A stretch of 64,000 bases of DNA, from assembly GCA_039908525.1 (NCBI GenBank), contig JAMOAY010000006.1, forward strand, positions 1 through 64,000, read 5' to 3'. Shown here in pieces: positions 52,657 to 61,117 of this stretch. Position numbers and translations under genes: made by a program. The notes beneath the pieces were generated by a model that did no database searches, was not told where the DNA came from, and worked only from the letters and a program-made list of their open reading frames with translations. Positions within the stretch are counted from its first letter, which is position 1, and every line of letters begins with the position of its first letter. The DNA is from Magnetaquicoccus sp039908525 (GTDB lineage: Bacteria; Pseudomonadota; Magnetococcia; Magnetococcales; Magnetaquicoccaceae).

Positions 52657-54489
52657 ATGGCACAGCTGTTACACCCCAAGGATTGGAAAAAGTTCGTCAA
52701 ACCGGGGGACCGGATTTTCATCGGTTCCGGGCCGGGGTGTCCGCATGCCCTGGTGCAGAGTTTGCTGGATCGGGTCCATTCCAAACACTTTTTCGACCTG
52801 GAGCTGGTCCACATTCTGACCCTGGGCGCCACTCCCTGGCTGGACGCCCAACACCGGGATACGTTGCGGGTCAATGCCTTGTTTCTGGGAGAGGAGACCC
52901 GCAAGGCCGTGCAGCGCGGCGAGGCCGATTACACACCCTGCTTTCTGTCGGAGGTGCCGTCCCTGTTCACCGGCGGTGTCCTGCCGATTGACGTGGCGCT
53001 GGTGCAACTCTCCCCACCGGACGAATCCGGCTATTGTTCCCTGGGAGTGACGGTCGATATTGTGCGTGCGGCGGTCGAGTCGGCCCGCTATGTGATCGCA
53101 CAGTTCAACCCTCTCATGCCCCGCACCTTCGGCAATACACGCATTGCCCTGGCGGAGGTGGATGCCTACCTGGAGTGCCCGGCCCCCCTGCCCGAGTTGC
53201 CCAAGGCCAAGATGAGCAAGGAGACCGAGCGCATCGGCCAGTATGTGGCCATGCTGGTGGAGGATGGCGCCACCCTGCAGATGGGGATTGGCAAGATCCC
53301 CGATGCGGTGCTGATGGCCCTGCGTCATCACAAGCATCTGGGGGTGCATACCGAAATGTTCAGTGATGGACTGATGGAGTTGATGCGCGACGGGGTGGTG
53401 GACAATTCAAGAAAAGCCCTGCACACCGGCAAAACGGTGACCTCTTTCTGCATGGGCTCGCAGGCTCTCTACGACTTTGTCCGTGACAATCCGCTGGTGG
53501 AGTTTTACCCCTCGGATTATATCAACAATCCCGGTATTATCTCCCAACACGATCAGATGGTGGCCATCAACAGCGCCCTGGAGGTGGATCTGACGGGTCA
53601 GGTGGTCTCGGACTCCATCGGCCATCGGTTTTACAGCGGCATCGGCGGACAGGTGGATTTTATTCGCGGTGCAGCCAGGAGCAAAGGTGGCCGCCCCATC
53701 ATCGCCTTGCCCTCGGTGACCCGTCAGGGCAAATCCCGCATTGTGCCGTTCATCGCCGAAGGAGCCGGAGTGGTGACCTCCCGGGGGGATGTGCACTACG
53801 TAGTGACGGAGTACGGCATTGCCACCCTGCGGGGGCGCAGCATCCGCGAACGGGCGCTGGAGTTGATCCAGGTGGCCCATCCCGACCATCGGGAGATGCT
53901 CTTGCAACAGGTGCGGAAAAGTTTCTGGGTTCCCTCCTACCAGAAAGCAACGCCCGCTCCGGCCAAAGAGGTCGGGGATCTTCCGATGGAGAAGTTCAAA
54001 TCAAAAGAGGGGGAGAGCTACTTTCTGCGCCCCTTGCAGCCCTCGGACGAACGGCGTTTGCAAGAGTTCTTCTATTCCCACGACCGGGAAACCCTGTTGT
54101 TGCGCTACCACTATGTGCCGACCCGTCTCTCCCGGGAGCGTGCCTATGCCCTGGTCAACATTGATCAGGAGCAGGATCTGGCCCTCTGTATTGTGGCGCG
54201 GCAGGGCCCCCGGGAGGAGTTGCAGGCGGTGGGGCGCTACTACCGGATACCCAAATCCCAGACCGCCGAGTTGGCCTTCGTGGTGCGGGAGGACAAACGG
54301 GGTCAGGGCTTTGGCCAGCGTTTGCTGAAACGTCTCATCCAGGTGGCGCGCAAAAGGGATATGACCCAGCTGCTGGCGGTGGTGCAGTCCGGCAATCAGC
54401 GCATGCTCAGACTGCTGGAAAAGGCCGGGTTTGTTGCCACGCCCAGCGGTGAGGAGCCCGGTTCTGTCACCATGACGCTCTCTTTGTAG
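52657..54489 (+). CDS. Acetyl-CoA hydrolase/transferase fused to a GNAT acetyltransferase
   Basis: A 610-residue fusion. The first about 430 residues form a CoA-transferase of the 4-hydroxybutyrate/acetate family, with VTEYGIATLRG, whose Glu is the expected active-site residue. From about 451 there is a GNAT N-acetyltransferase with acetyl-CoA-binding EDKRGQGFGQRLL. It could move CoA between acyl groups and acetate while the GNAT part senses or modifies through acetyl-CoA. Fusions of this kind are known in some bacteria, but their physiological substrate is not settled. The ATG at 52657 follows GGGGAG. Single gene in its context, ahead of the cytochrome operon. Confidence 0.88.
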   Translation: MAQLLHPKDWKKFVKPGDRIFIGSGPGCPHALVQSLLDRVHSKHFFDLELVHILTLGATPWLDAQHRDTLRVNALFLGEETRKAVQRGEADYTPCFLSEVPSLFTGGVLPIDVALVQLSPPDESGYCSLGVTVDIVRAAVESARYVIAQFNPLMPRTFGNTRIALAEVDAYLECPAPLPELPKAKMSKETERIGQYVAMLVEDGATLQMGIGKIPDAVLMALRHHKHLGVHTEMFSDGLMELMRDGVVDNSRKALHTGKTVTSFCMGSQALYDFVRDNPLVEFYPSDYINNPGIISQHDQMVAINSALEVDLTGQVVSDSIGHRFYSGIGGQVDFIRGAARSKGGRPIIALPSVTRQGKSRIVPFIAEGAGVVTSRGDVHYVVTEYGIATLRGRSIRERALELIQVAHPDHREMLLQQVRKSFWVPSYQKATPAPAKEVGDLPMEKFKSKEGESYFLRPLQPSDERRLQEFFYSHDRETLLLRYHYVPTRLSRERAYALVNIDQEQDLALCIVARQGPREELQAVGRYYRIPKSQTAELAFVVREDKRGQGFGQRLLKRLIQVARKRDMTQLLAVVQSGNQRMLRLLEKAGFVATPSGEEPGSVTMTLSL

Positions 54490-54492
54490 GTC

Positions 54493-54537
54493 CATACTGC
54501 CTGCAAACGGAGCTTTCCCTTCTTGATTTGCAGTATG
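54493..54537 (+). promoter_or_regulatory. Inverted repeat before the cytochrome operon
   Basis: CATACTGC (54493-54500) and GCAGTATG (54530-54537) are perfect 8-bp inverted arms with a 29-nt spacer. The right arm ends 21 nt before the start of the pentaheme gene and 7 nt before its ribosome site. It could be an operator, or a hairpin that terminates the preceding CoA-transferase mRNA. Confidence 0.4.
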
Positions 54538-54558
54538 ACCGATTCAGGAGAAGATGGC

Positions 54559-55779
54559 ATGAAACTGACCTTGACCGTTCTGTTCACGCTGGGCTGCCTG
54601 ACCGCCTCTGTTGTCTCTGCCGCACCCGCGGACAGACCACCCCTGCAGCTGATCCCCGCTGCCGACTGCGGTGAATGCCACCAGGAGATCTATCAGCAGT
54701 GGCAGGGCTCCATGCACGCCAAGAGTTCTGCCTTGAAGGATCCCATTCACGGGGCGATGTACAAAATGATGGTCGGGGATCCCACTCAAGAGGGGCTCGT
54801 GGACAAGCATTCCGGTGGTTATCCGGCCTGTCTGCAGTGTCATGCTCCCATCGCCGCCCGGGACGGCAAGACCAAACTCGACGCCCAACCCAACTATGGC
54901 GATGGTGTTACCTGCGTCGCCTGTCACACCATGGCCCATTATTCCGGCATCAAATCCCCGGAGGGTTCGTTGCGGGTTGGTGCCAAGGCGTATGAGTTTT
55001 CCAACGATGCCTTGCAGGGAGGAAATGGTGCCTGGTCGGGTGTGGAGCCTGTCCAGGCGCCGGGTTCAGGGAAAGCCGCACCGACCTCCAATCCGTTCCC
55101 CCACGCCGCCAACCCGGCCCTTTTCAAAAGCTCCGATGCCTGCCTGGGTTGCCATGAACAGCTCAACAATCCCCATGGCGTGGCCATCTGTACCATCGGC
55201 GATCGTCTTACCGGTGCCGGTCCGGTACCCACCTGCCAATCCTGTCACATGCCGGTGGTCAATGGTCATACCAACCATGCCCTGGTGGGTGGACACGATC
55301 CGGCCTTGTTGCGTCGCGGTGTGGTGCTGACCGTCAGTGCCAAAAACAGTGCTCCGGGGGTGCAGGCCACGGTTCTTCTGCAGAACAAGCTCGCCCATAC
55401 CTATCCCACAGGCGCCCCGTTTCGCAACGTGATCCTCAAAATAACCGCTCTGGATGGCAACGGTCAGGTGGTCTGGCAGAATTTCAAAGAGAATCCCATG
55501 GCCGAAGACCCGCAGGCGGTGATGATGTTGAAACTCACCGACAACGAGGGCAAACCGGTTATGCCCATGATGGCGACCAAGGTGGGGGGAGATACCCGAC
55601 TGCAACCTGGGGAGACCCGCACCGTGGCGTATCTCATTCCGGCGCAAGGGGTGAAGGTGGTACGGGCCGAGCTGTTGTATCACCTGGTCAGCAAGCTGTT
55701 GGTGGAAAAACTGGCGGACCAGTTGCCCGAGGCGGCCAAAAAGCCCACCCTGGTGGGTCGGGCAGAGGCCAAATTGTAG
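54559..55779 (+). CDS. Pentaheme c-type cytochrome
   Basis: A 406-residue exported protein with a signal peptide (residues 1-22, ending VVSAA). Five heme-attachment motifs: CGECH, CLQCH, CVACH, CLGCH and CQSCH, all in the first 240 residues. The C-terminal part is beta-rich. The arrangement resembles the cytochrome c554/NrfB-like multiheme class, which passes electrons in the periplasm. CAGGAGA precedes the ATG. It heads a five-gene run, with a tetraheme protein, a four-cluster Fe-S protein, an NrfD protein and PhoD following. Electron partner unknown. Confidence 0.9.
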   Translation: MKLTLTVLFTLGCLTASVVSAAPADRPPLQLIPAADCGECHQEIYQQWQGSMHAKSSALKDPIHGAMYKMMVGDPTQEGLVDKHSGGYPACLQCHAPIAARDGKTKLDAQPNYGDGVTCVACHTMAHYSGIKSPEGSLRVGAKAYEFSNDALQGGNGAWSGVEPVQAPGSGKAAPTSNPFPHAANPALFKSSDACLGCHEQLNNPHGVAICTIGDRLTGAGPVPTCQSCHMPVVNGHTNHALVGGHDPALLRRGVVLTVSAKNSAPGVQATVLLQNKLAHTYPTGAPFRNVILKITALDGNGQVVWQNFKENPMAEDPQAVMMLKLTDNEGKPVMPMMATKVGGDTRLQPGETRTVAYLIPAQGVKVVRAELLYHLVSKLLVEKLADQLPEAAKKPTLVGRAEAKL

Positions 55780-56304
55780 ATGCTTCTGCATCGGACGGGA
55801 AAAGGGGGGAGGTGGCGCAACGGCATTGCCCTCCTCCTCTTCCTGTCTCTGGCCGCTTTGCCCCGACCGCTCTGGTCGGAAGAGTCCCCTTTCACCGTGC
55901 GGGGCACGGTGGCCAAGAGTCAGTGCCGCTCCTGTCACGGTTGGCGCACCCCGCTTGCCGAGCAGCGCCCTCTGGGCGCCCCGCATGCCGGATTGCTTCT
56001 CCAGCACGGCAAGGCCGCTCTCTGGTGCCTGGCCTGTCACATCCCCGAACAACCCGAGCTGTTGCGCAGCTCCCATGGTGGCGGGCTCCCCTTTTCTGCC
56101 GCCCACGAATCCTGCGCGGTCTGTCATGGTCGCACCGTCGCCTCCTGGCGTGCGGGCGTACACGGCAAACGGTTGCTGCGTTGGTCGGGAGAACGGGTGA
56201 TCCAGGCCTGCAGTGGTTGCCACACCGCCCATGCCCCCGCCGTGCTGCCGCTGACACCCCTGCCACCCCCCCGGCACCCTGACAGGAGCGCCGACCATGG
56301 TTGA
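55780..56304 (+). CDS. Tetraheme c-type cytochrome
   Basis: A 174-residue exported protein with a signal peptide (ending about residue 33) and four heme motifs: CRSCH, CLACH, CAVCH and CSGCH. The C-terminus is Pro-rich. It starts directly after the stop of the pentaheme gene and overlaps the next gene by 8 bp. In an NrfD-type complex it would be the heme subunit that exchanges electrons with the periplasm; its size is close to DsrJ and similar subunits, though DsrJ has three hemes. Confidence 0.88.
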   Translation: MLLHRTGKGGRWRNGIALLLFLSLAALPRPLWSEESPFTVRGTVAKSQCRSCHGWRTPLAEQRPLGAPHAGLLLQHGKAALWCLACHIPEQPELLRSSHGGGLPFSAAHESCAVCHGRTVASWRAGVHGKRLLRWSGERVIQACSGCHTAHAPAVLPLTPLPPPRHPDRSADHG

Positions 56305-57205
56305 CCGGCCACGCAGAAAATTTCTCCGGCAGTTGGGCGGCGCAGCACTGGGGGTCGGCGGTTTCCTGGCCGCCTCTTCCGCTCCGGGAGGACAAGTGGC
56401 CGATGTGCTGCAAGAGATGCTGCAAAAACACTACCTGCGCATGAGCCCGGAAGAGCTGCAGGAGAGCCTTGCCCGCATTGAGCGTGCCGCCCTGCGGGAG
56501 CACGGTGCCGCCATCCTCTGCAGCCATGCCCCGCCTCTGCCAGGGGTCTCGTTTGGCATGGCCCTGAACCTCTCCCGATGTGTGGGGGCACGGGATTGTG
56601 TCCGGGCCTGTGTGCAGGAGAACAACTGCGGACGCCATGACACCCTGGAAAACATCCGGGTGCTCAGTCTGCCCCGTGGCAGTTGGGCGTTGGCCGAGGC
56701 CGATCCCTACTACAACCCCCCCCAGGTCCCGGAGGCAGGACGCTGGTACCTGCCGGTACAGTGCCAACAATGCGACGATCCTCCGTGTGTGCAAAACTGC
56801 CCTGTCCGTGCCACCTGGAAGGAGCCGGATGGGGTGGTCGTCATCGACTATGACTGGTGCATCGGTTGCCGGGCCTGCGCCGTCGCCTGCCCATATGGCG
56901 CACGCCACTTCAACTGGCAGAAACCCGCCATTCCGCACGGGGAGATGACCACGGAGACCCACTACCTGGGCAATCGACCCCGACCGATGGGGGTGATGGA
57001 AAAGTGCACCTTTTGCATCCAGAGAACCCGCAACGGTCTGCAGCCCGCCTGCCTGGAGGCCTGCCGCACGGGGGCCCGGATCTTTGGCAATCTGTTGGAC
57101 CCGGCCAGTGAGATTCGTCACATCCTGGCCACTCGCCCCATCTATCGGTTCAAGGAAGATCTGGGCAGCAAACCCCGGTTTTTTTACTTTGTGGATGCGG
57201 CATGA
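56297..57205 (+). CDS. Tat-exported four-cluster [4Fe-4S] protein (DsrO/NrfC/HybA-like)
   Basis: A 302-residue protein with an RRKFL Tat-type leader and 16 cysteines grouped for four [4Fe-4S] clusters: CVGARDCVRAC, CQQCDDPPCVQNC, CIGCRACAVAC and CTFCIQRTRNGLQPACLEAC. This is the electron-transfer subunit of the complex iron-sulfur molybdoenzyme type, known from DsrO, NrfC and HybA. With the following NrfD protein it likely forms a quinone-linked complex. AGGAG precedes the ATG. The last codons overlap the NrfD gene (ATGA). Without a molybdoenzyme nearby, the substrate is unknown; DsrO is one candidate, given the dsr genes. Confidence 0.85.
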   Translation: MVDRPRRKFLRQLGGAALGVGGFLAASSAPGGQVADVLQEMLQKHYLRMSPEELQESLARIERAALREHGAAILCSHAPPLPGVSFGMALNLSRCVGARDCVRACVQENNCGRHDTLENIRVLSLPRGSWALAEADPYYNPPQVPEAGRWYLPVQCQQCDDPPCVQNCPVRATWKEPDGVVVIDYDWCIGCRACAVACPYGARHFNWQKPAIPHGEMTTETHYLGNRPRPMGVMEKCTFCIQRTRNGLQPACLEACRTGARIFGNLLDPASEIRHILATRPIYRFKEDLGSKPRFFYFVDAA

Positions 57206-58272
57206 AAAGGCGGCTGTGGTGGGGGATATGGCTGACGGCCCTGCTGCTCGGTCTGCAGGGTTACACCGAGCAGTGGCGTTCGGGGTTGGCGGTGACCGGC
57301 CTCAGCGATTCCGTGCTGTGGGGGTTGTATATCAGCCAGTTTGTCTTTCTGGTCGGGGTGGCGGCCTCGGCGGTGATTCTGGTCATCCCTGTCTGGCTGT
57401 TTGATCACCCGACTGCCCGTGCCCTGCTCCGTCTGGCCGAGTCCCTGGCCCTGACCGCCGTGGTCATGAGTCTCCTGTTTGTGACCGTCGATCTGGGCCA
57501 ACCCGCCCGGTTGTGGCATGCCCTGCCGGTGGTGGGGCAGTTGCAGTTTCCCCAGGCCATCATCGTCTGGGATCTTCTGGTCCTGATCGCCTACCTGCTG
57601 CTGACCCTGCTGCTGTGGGCAGGTTGGCGGCACCCCGCCGGCATCCTGCTGGCGGCAGTTCTGGGTGTGGCCATTCACACCGTCACCGCATTCCTGCTGG
57701 CCGGGCATCCTGCCCGGCCCTTCTGGCACACCGGGGTCATGGCGCCGCGGTTTATCATGTCGGCCTTCGCCTCGGGAGCGGCTCTGCTGCTCCTGCTGCA
57801 GCGCTTCTGGCCGGCTGGTACGGCGGCATGGGGAGAGATCTACCTGCGTCGTCTGTTTCTCGCCTGTCTGGGCATCGACTTTTTTTTATGGATTTCCGAG
57901 GGATTTGTCTGGTTCTACCGGGTAACGGCCGATGGGGAGTCCGCCCGCCTGCTCTACGGGGGAGGATTGGGCTTCTGGAGTCTCTGGGTGTGGACAGGCA
58001 TCGGTTTGAAAGGGGTGGCCCTGTGGACGGCATGGCGACATGGTCGCGGGTATGGGTGGGGCGTGCTGGGGGTATGGATGGAGAAAGGGCTGGGCCTGAT
58101 CGTGCCGGGCTTCATCCCCACCCCCCTGGGGGAGGTGGTCCACTACTGGCCCAGCCGGGTGGAGTTGCAAGTTACCCTGGGGATCTGGGCTTTGGGGTTG
58201 TGGCTGCTGAGCCGACTGCTCCGACCGACCGGCCCGGAGCATGGCCAGACGCAGGAGAGGATCCCTCCATGA
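57202..58272 (+). CDS. NrfD-type polytopic membrane protein (DsrP/HybB-like)
   Basis: A 356-residue protein with about 8-10 membrane helices and the NrfD-family stretch DLGQPARLWHALP, which marks quinone-interacting subunits. It should oxidise or reduce the quinone pool and exchange electrons with the Fe-S subunit encoded upstream, whose stop overlaps its start by 4 bp. It matches DsrP and HybB alike; in the Dsr complex it would work with DsrMKJO, but those genes are not here. Its stop overlaps the phoD start (ATGA). Confidence 0.87.
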   Translation: MKRRLWWGIWLTALLLGLQGYTEQWRSGLAVTGLSDSVLWGLYISQFVFLVGVAASAVILVIPVWLFDHPTARALLRLAESLALTAVVMSLLFVTVDLGQPARLWHALPVVGQLQFPQAIIVWDLLVLIAYLLLTLLLWAGWRHPAGILLAAVLGVAIHTVTAFLLAGHPARPFWHTGVMAPRFIMSAFASGAALLLLLQRFWPAGTAAWGEIYLRRLFLACLGIDFFLWISEGFVWFYRVTADGESARLLYGGGLGFWSLWVWTGIGLKGVALWTAWRHGRGYGWGVLGVWMEKGLGLIVPGFIPTPLGEVVHYWPSRVELQVTLGIWALGLWLLSRLLRPTGPEHGQTQERIPP

Positions 58273-59855
58273 GCATGATATGCCATTCTCCCGGACGCCG
58301 ACATTTTTTGCGCACGCTCGCCTCCGTGGCGGCCGTTTTGGCGGTACCGAAGGTCACCCTGGCCGGGGCGCTCTCCCTGCATCCAAAACGGTCACCCTTC
58401 ACCCTCGGCGTGGCCAGCGGCTCGCCCACCAGCGACGGCTTTGTCATCTGGACCCGCCTTCTGGGCGATGAGATACCTGCCGACCAGGCCGTGCAGGTGG
58501 CCTGGGAGCTGTTTGAGCCCGATACACCAGAGCAGCCCATCCTCCAGGGACAAACGGCGGCCATTCCCGCATTGGGCCATTCGGTGCACGTGGAGGTGGC
58601 GGGATTGGCGGCCGACCGCTGGTATGGGTATCGTTTTCGGGTCGGGAATGTCGTCAGCGGCAGTGGCAGGGCCCGAACCTTGCCGCCCTCCCAGAGCCTG
58701 CCCGCACAACTGCGCTTTGCCTACGCCTCGTGCCAGCATTGGGAATCCGGATTTTACGCGGCCTATCGTCACATGCAGGAGGAAAACCTGGATCTGGTTG
58801 CCTTTGTGGGGGATTACATCTACGAGGGCGGCTCCAGTCAGGATCCCCGGGCCGTGCGCCGCCATGGACTACCGAAGGCACGCACCCTGCAGGATTTCCG
58901 TGCCCGCTACACCCTGTACAAAAGCGATCCCCTGCTGCAGGCCATGCACGCCCGCTGCCCCTGGCTGCTGATCTGGGACGATCACGAGGTGGAGAATGAC
59001 TACGCAGCCACCCATTCCATTTATGGTACCGAACAGTTCAGTCAGCTGCGTGCAGCCGGCTATCAGGCCTATTACGAACACATGCCCTTGCGGGCCTCTG
59101 TTCTCCAGGCAGGTGTGGAGGGTCTGTTGCGCGGGGAAGAGCTGCGCCTTTACGGGCGCGTCGATTTTGGCCGCCTGGCCACCTTTCACCTGCTGGATTG
59201 CCGCCAATACCGGGATCCTCCTTTGTGCCCGAACGGCAAACAGGTTGATCCCCCATCCGGCTGCATGTCGGCGGATGCGGCACGCAGCATGCTGGGGTTG
59301 ACACAGGAGAGGTGGCTGGAAGAAAGCTGCCGGCAGAGCACCGCACAGGGTACCCACTGGAACCTGTTGCTGAGTCAGAGCCGCCTGACCCCGGCCAACT
59401 ATCACGACGGCGCGGGCCATCGTGTCACCGTGGACCGCTGGGACGGTTATCCCGATGCCCGCCTGCGCCTGCTGCAATCGATTGTCCGCCACCGGCCACG
59501 CAACCCATTGATCGTGGGGGGAGACATCCATCAGAACTGGGTGGCCCGTGTGCATCAGGATCCCTACGACATCCGCTCACCCGTGGTGGCCAGTGAGTTT
59601 ATCGGTACCAGCCTCTCTTCACGCATGGGGCGCACTCAGGAGGCCGCCGAACGCCATGCCGCGCAAAATCCGCACTGCCTTCTGTCCAACACGGAAAAGC
59701 GCGGCTATGGCGTGGTGACGGTGACCCCGTCCCTTGCGCAGGTCGATTTGCGGGTGTTGGACAACGTGCGAGACCCGCACTCCGACATCACAACGCTGGC
59801 GCGCTTTGTGGTGGACACCGACAGACCGCTGCGTCGGGTCGGACCGGCAGAGTGA
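58269..59855 (+). CDS. phoD: PhoD-like Tat-exported phosphodiesterase/alkaline phosphatase
   Basis: A 528-residue metallophosphatase with a Tat signal (RRHFL at about 10-14, cleavage after the hydrophobic stretch VAAVLAVPKVTLAGA). Domain signature: FAYASCQHWESGF, FVGDYIYEGG, IWDDHEVENDY, and later IVGGDIHQNW, all metal-ligand regions of PhoD. It hydrolyses phosphate mono- and diesters outside the cytoplasm, usually in phosphate starvation. Its place at the end of a redox operon, overlapping the NrfD stop by 4 bp, is unusual; no pho box could be identified. A hairpin repeat follows. Confidence 0.92.
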   Translation: MSMICHSPGRRHFLRTLASVAAVLAVPKVTLAGALSLHPKRSPFTLGVASGSPTSDGFVIWTRLLGDEIPADQAVQVAWELFEPDTPEQPILQGQTAAIPALGHSVHVEVAGLAADRWYGYRFRVGNVVSGSGRARTLPPSQSLPAQLRFAYASCQHWESGFYAAYRHMQEENLDLVAFVGDYIYEGGSSQDPRAVRRHGLPKARTLQDFRARYTLYKSDPLLQAMHARCPWLLIWDDHEVENDYAATHSIYGTEQFSQLRAAGYQAYYEHMPLRASVLQAGVEGLLRGEELRLYGRVDFGRLATFHLLDCRQYRDPPLCPNGKQVDPPSGCMSADAARSMLGLTQERWLEESCRQSTAQGTHWNLLLSQSRLTPANYHDGAGHRVTVDRWDGYPDARLRLLQSIVRHRPRNPLIVGGDIHQNWVARVHQDPYDIRSPVVASEFIGTSLSSRMGRTQEAAERHAAQNPHCLLSNTEKRGYGVVTVTPSLAQVDLRVLDNVRDPHSDITTLARFVVDTDRPLRRVGPAE

Positions 59856-59905
59856 TACCCGAAGATGTTGCGCAACCGGGACTTGGTTATTGTTCATGCC
59901 AAAAT

Positions 59906-59949
59906 GGGGGCTTTGCCCCTGGACCCCACCAGGGGGATAATCCCCCTGG
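59906..59949 (+). repeat. Double-hairpin intergenic repeat, copy D
   Basis: GGGGC-ttt-GCCCC (59907-59919) and CCAGGGGG-ataat-CCCCCTGG (59929-59949). It corresponds to the last two stems of copy A. It lies between the convergent phoD and hemC genes, 51 nt past the phoD stop, where both transcripts should end. Confidence 0.84.
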
Positions 59950-59968
59950 ACCCATAATAGCCAAGACA

Positions 59969-60904
59969 TTAAAAAGGCTCGGGCAGCAACGCCGCCAAGA
60001 TCCGTCGTGCCCCCTGCTCGAGCAGCGCCTCTGCCAGGCGCTGGCCCAGGGCCTCCGGCTGCTCTCTGGAACCCTGCATCTGCTGGGTGATCATCTCACG
60101 ACCATCCAGGGAGGAGACCCGACCTCTGAGCTGCAGGATATCCCCCTGCAATTGGGCATGGCCGGCGATGGGCACCTGACACCCCCCCTCCAGAGTGGCC
60201 AGAAAGGCCCGTTCCGCGCTGACACACTGCCAGGTTGGCAGATGGTTCAGAGGGGCCAGCAGCTCGGCCAGTCGCGCATCCTGTTGACGCGTCTCGATCC
60301 CGATGGCCCCCTGCCCGTTGGCGGGGATCACGCGCTCCGGGTCCAGATACTCCACCACGTGCTCGGTGAGCTGCAACCGTTTGACCCCTGCCGCAGCCAA
60401 CAGGATGGCATCGAACAACCCTTCCGCCAGTTTGGCGATGCGGGTATTGACATTCCCCCGCAACGACACCACCCGCACATCCGGGCGCAGGTGGAGCAGT
60501 TGGCTCTGCCGGCGCAGGGAGGAGGATCCCACCACCGCCCCTGCGGGCAGCGCCGCCAGACTGGCATAACGCACGGAGAGCAGCACATCCCTGGGATCCT
60601 CCCGTTCCAGGATGGCGGCCAGTCGCAAACCCTCGGGGATGACCGCCGGCACATCCTTCATGGAGTGAACCGCCAGGTCGATCTCCTCTGACAACAAAGC
60701 CTCTTCCAACTCCTTGACGAACAACCCTTTGCCGCCCACCTTGGCCAGAGGAACATCCAGAATCTTGTCCCCCTGGGTTTTGATGATGCGCAACGCCACC
60801 TCTTGCCCAGGATGGCGGGTCTGCAACAGGGTTTTGACCCATTCGGCCTGCCAGAGGGCAAGGGCACTGCCCCGGGTGCCAATGATGATCGGCGGTATTG
60901 TCAT
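59969..60904 (-). CDS. hemC: Porphobilinogen deaminase (hydroxymethylbilane synthase)
   Basis: A 311-residue heme/siroheme pathway enzyme that joins four porphobilinogens into hydroxymethylbilane. Signatures: GTRGSALALWQ, KDVPA, GSSSLRR, RGNVNTR, ANGQGA and LEGGCQVPI, whose Cys holds the dipyrromethane cofactor. The start at 60904 has GAGAGG upstream; a longer frame exists without a ribosome site. The pathway supplies hemes for the cytochromes and siroheme for DsrAB encoded in this window. It diverges from pyrG. Confidence 0.97.
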   Translation of the reverse strand: MTIPPIIIGTRGSALALWQAEWVKTLLQTRHPGQEVALRIIKTQGDKILDVPLAKVGGKGLFVKELEEALLSEEIDLAVHSMKDVPAVIPEGLRLAAILEREDPRDVLLSVRYASLAALPAGAVVGSSSLRRQSQLLHLRPDVRVVSLRGNVNTRIAKLAEGLFDAILLAAAGVKRLQLTEHVVEYLDPERVIPANGQGAIGIETRQQDARLAELLAPLNHLPTWQCVSAERAFLATLEGGCQVPIAGHAQLQGDILQLRGRVSSLDGREMITQQMQGSREQPEALGQRLAEALLEQGARRILAALLPEPF

Positions 60905-61117
60905 CGGAAATCCTCTCGTTGTAACCTTCCCCGGCCCGGTCGGCGGGCGGTCATCCCCTGCAGAAGGGGCCATTCCGGCTGATGGTCCGCTATTTGATCC
61001 ATCCACGCAAGAAATTTAAGCGACGCATGCAACAACCCCATCCCCCTGGAGGACTCTTGTGTGCTATGCTTGCCGCTTGGGTGGTTCGTTTTTCCTGCGA
61101 CCGGGAAGGGATATGGA

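Noticed and set aside
56297..58272. Naming the Fe-S and NrfD genes dsrO and dsrP
   Set aside because: They match the families, but dsrM, dsrK and a triheme dsrJ are missing and the neighbours are pentaheme and tetraheme cytochromes, so other NrfD-type complexes fit equally well.
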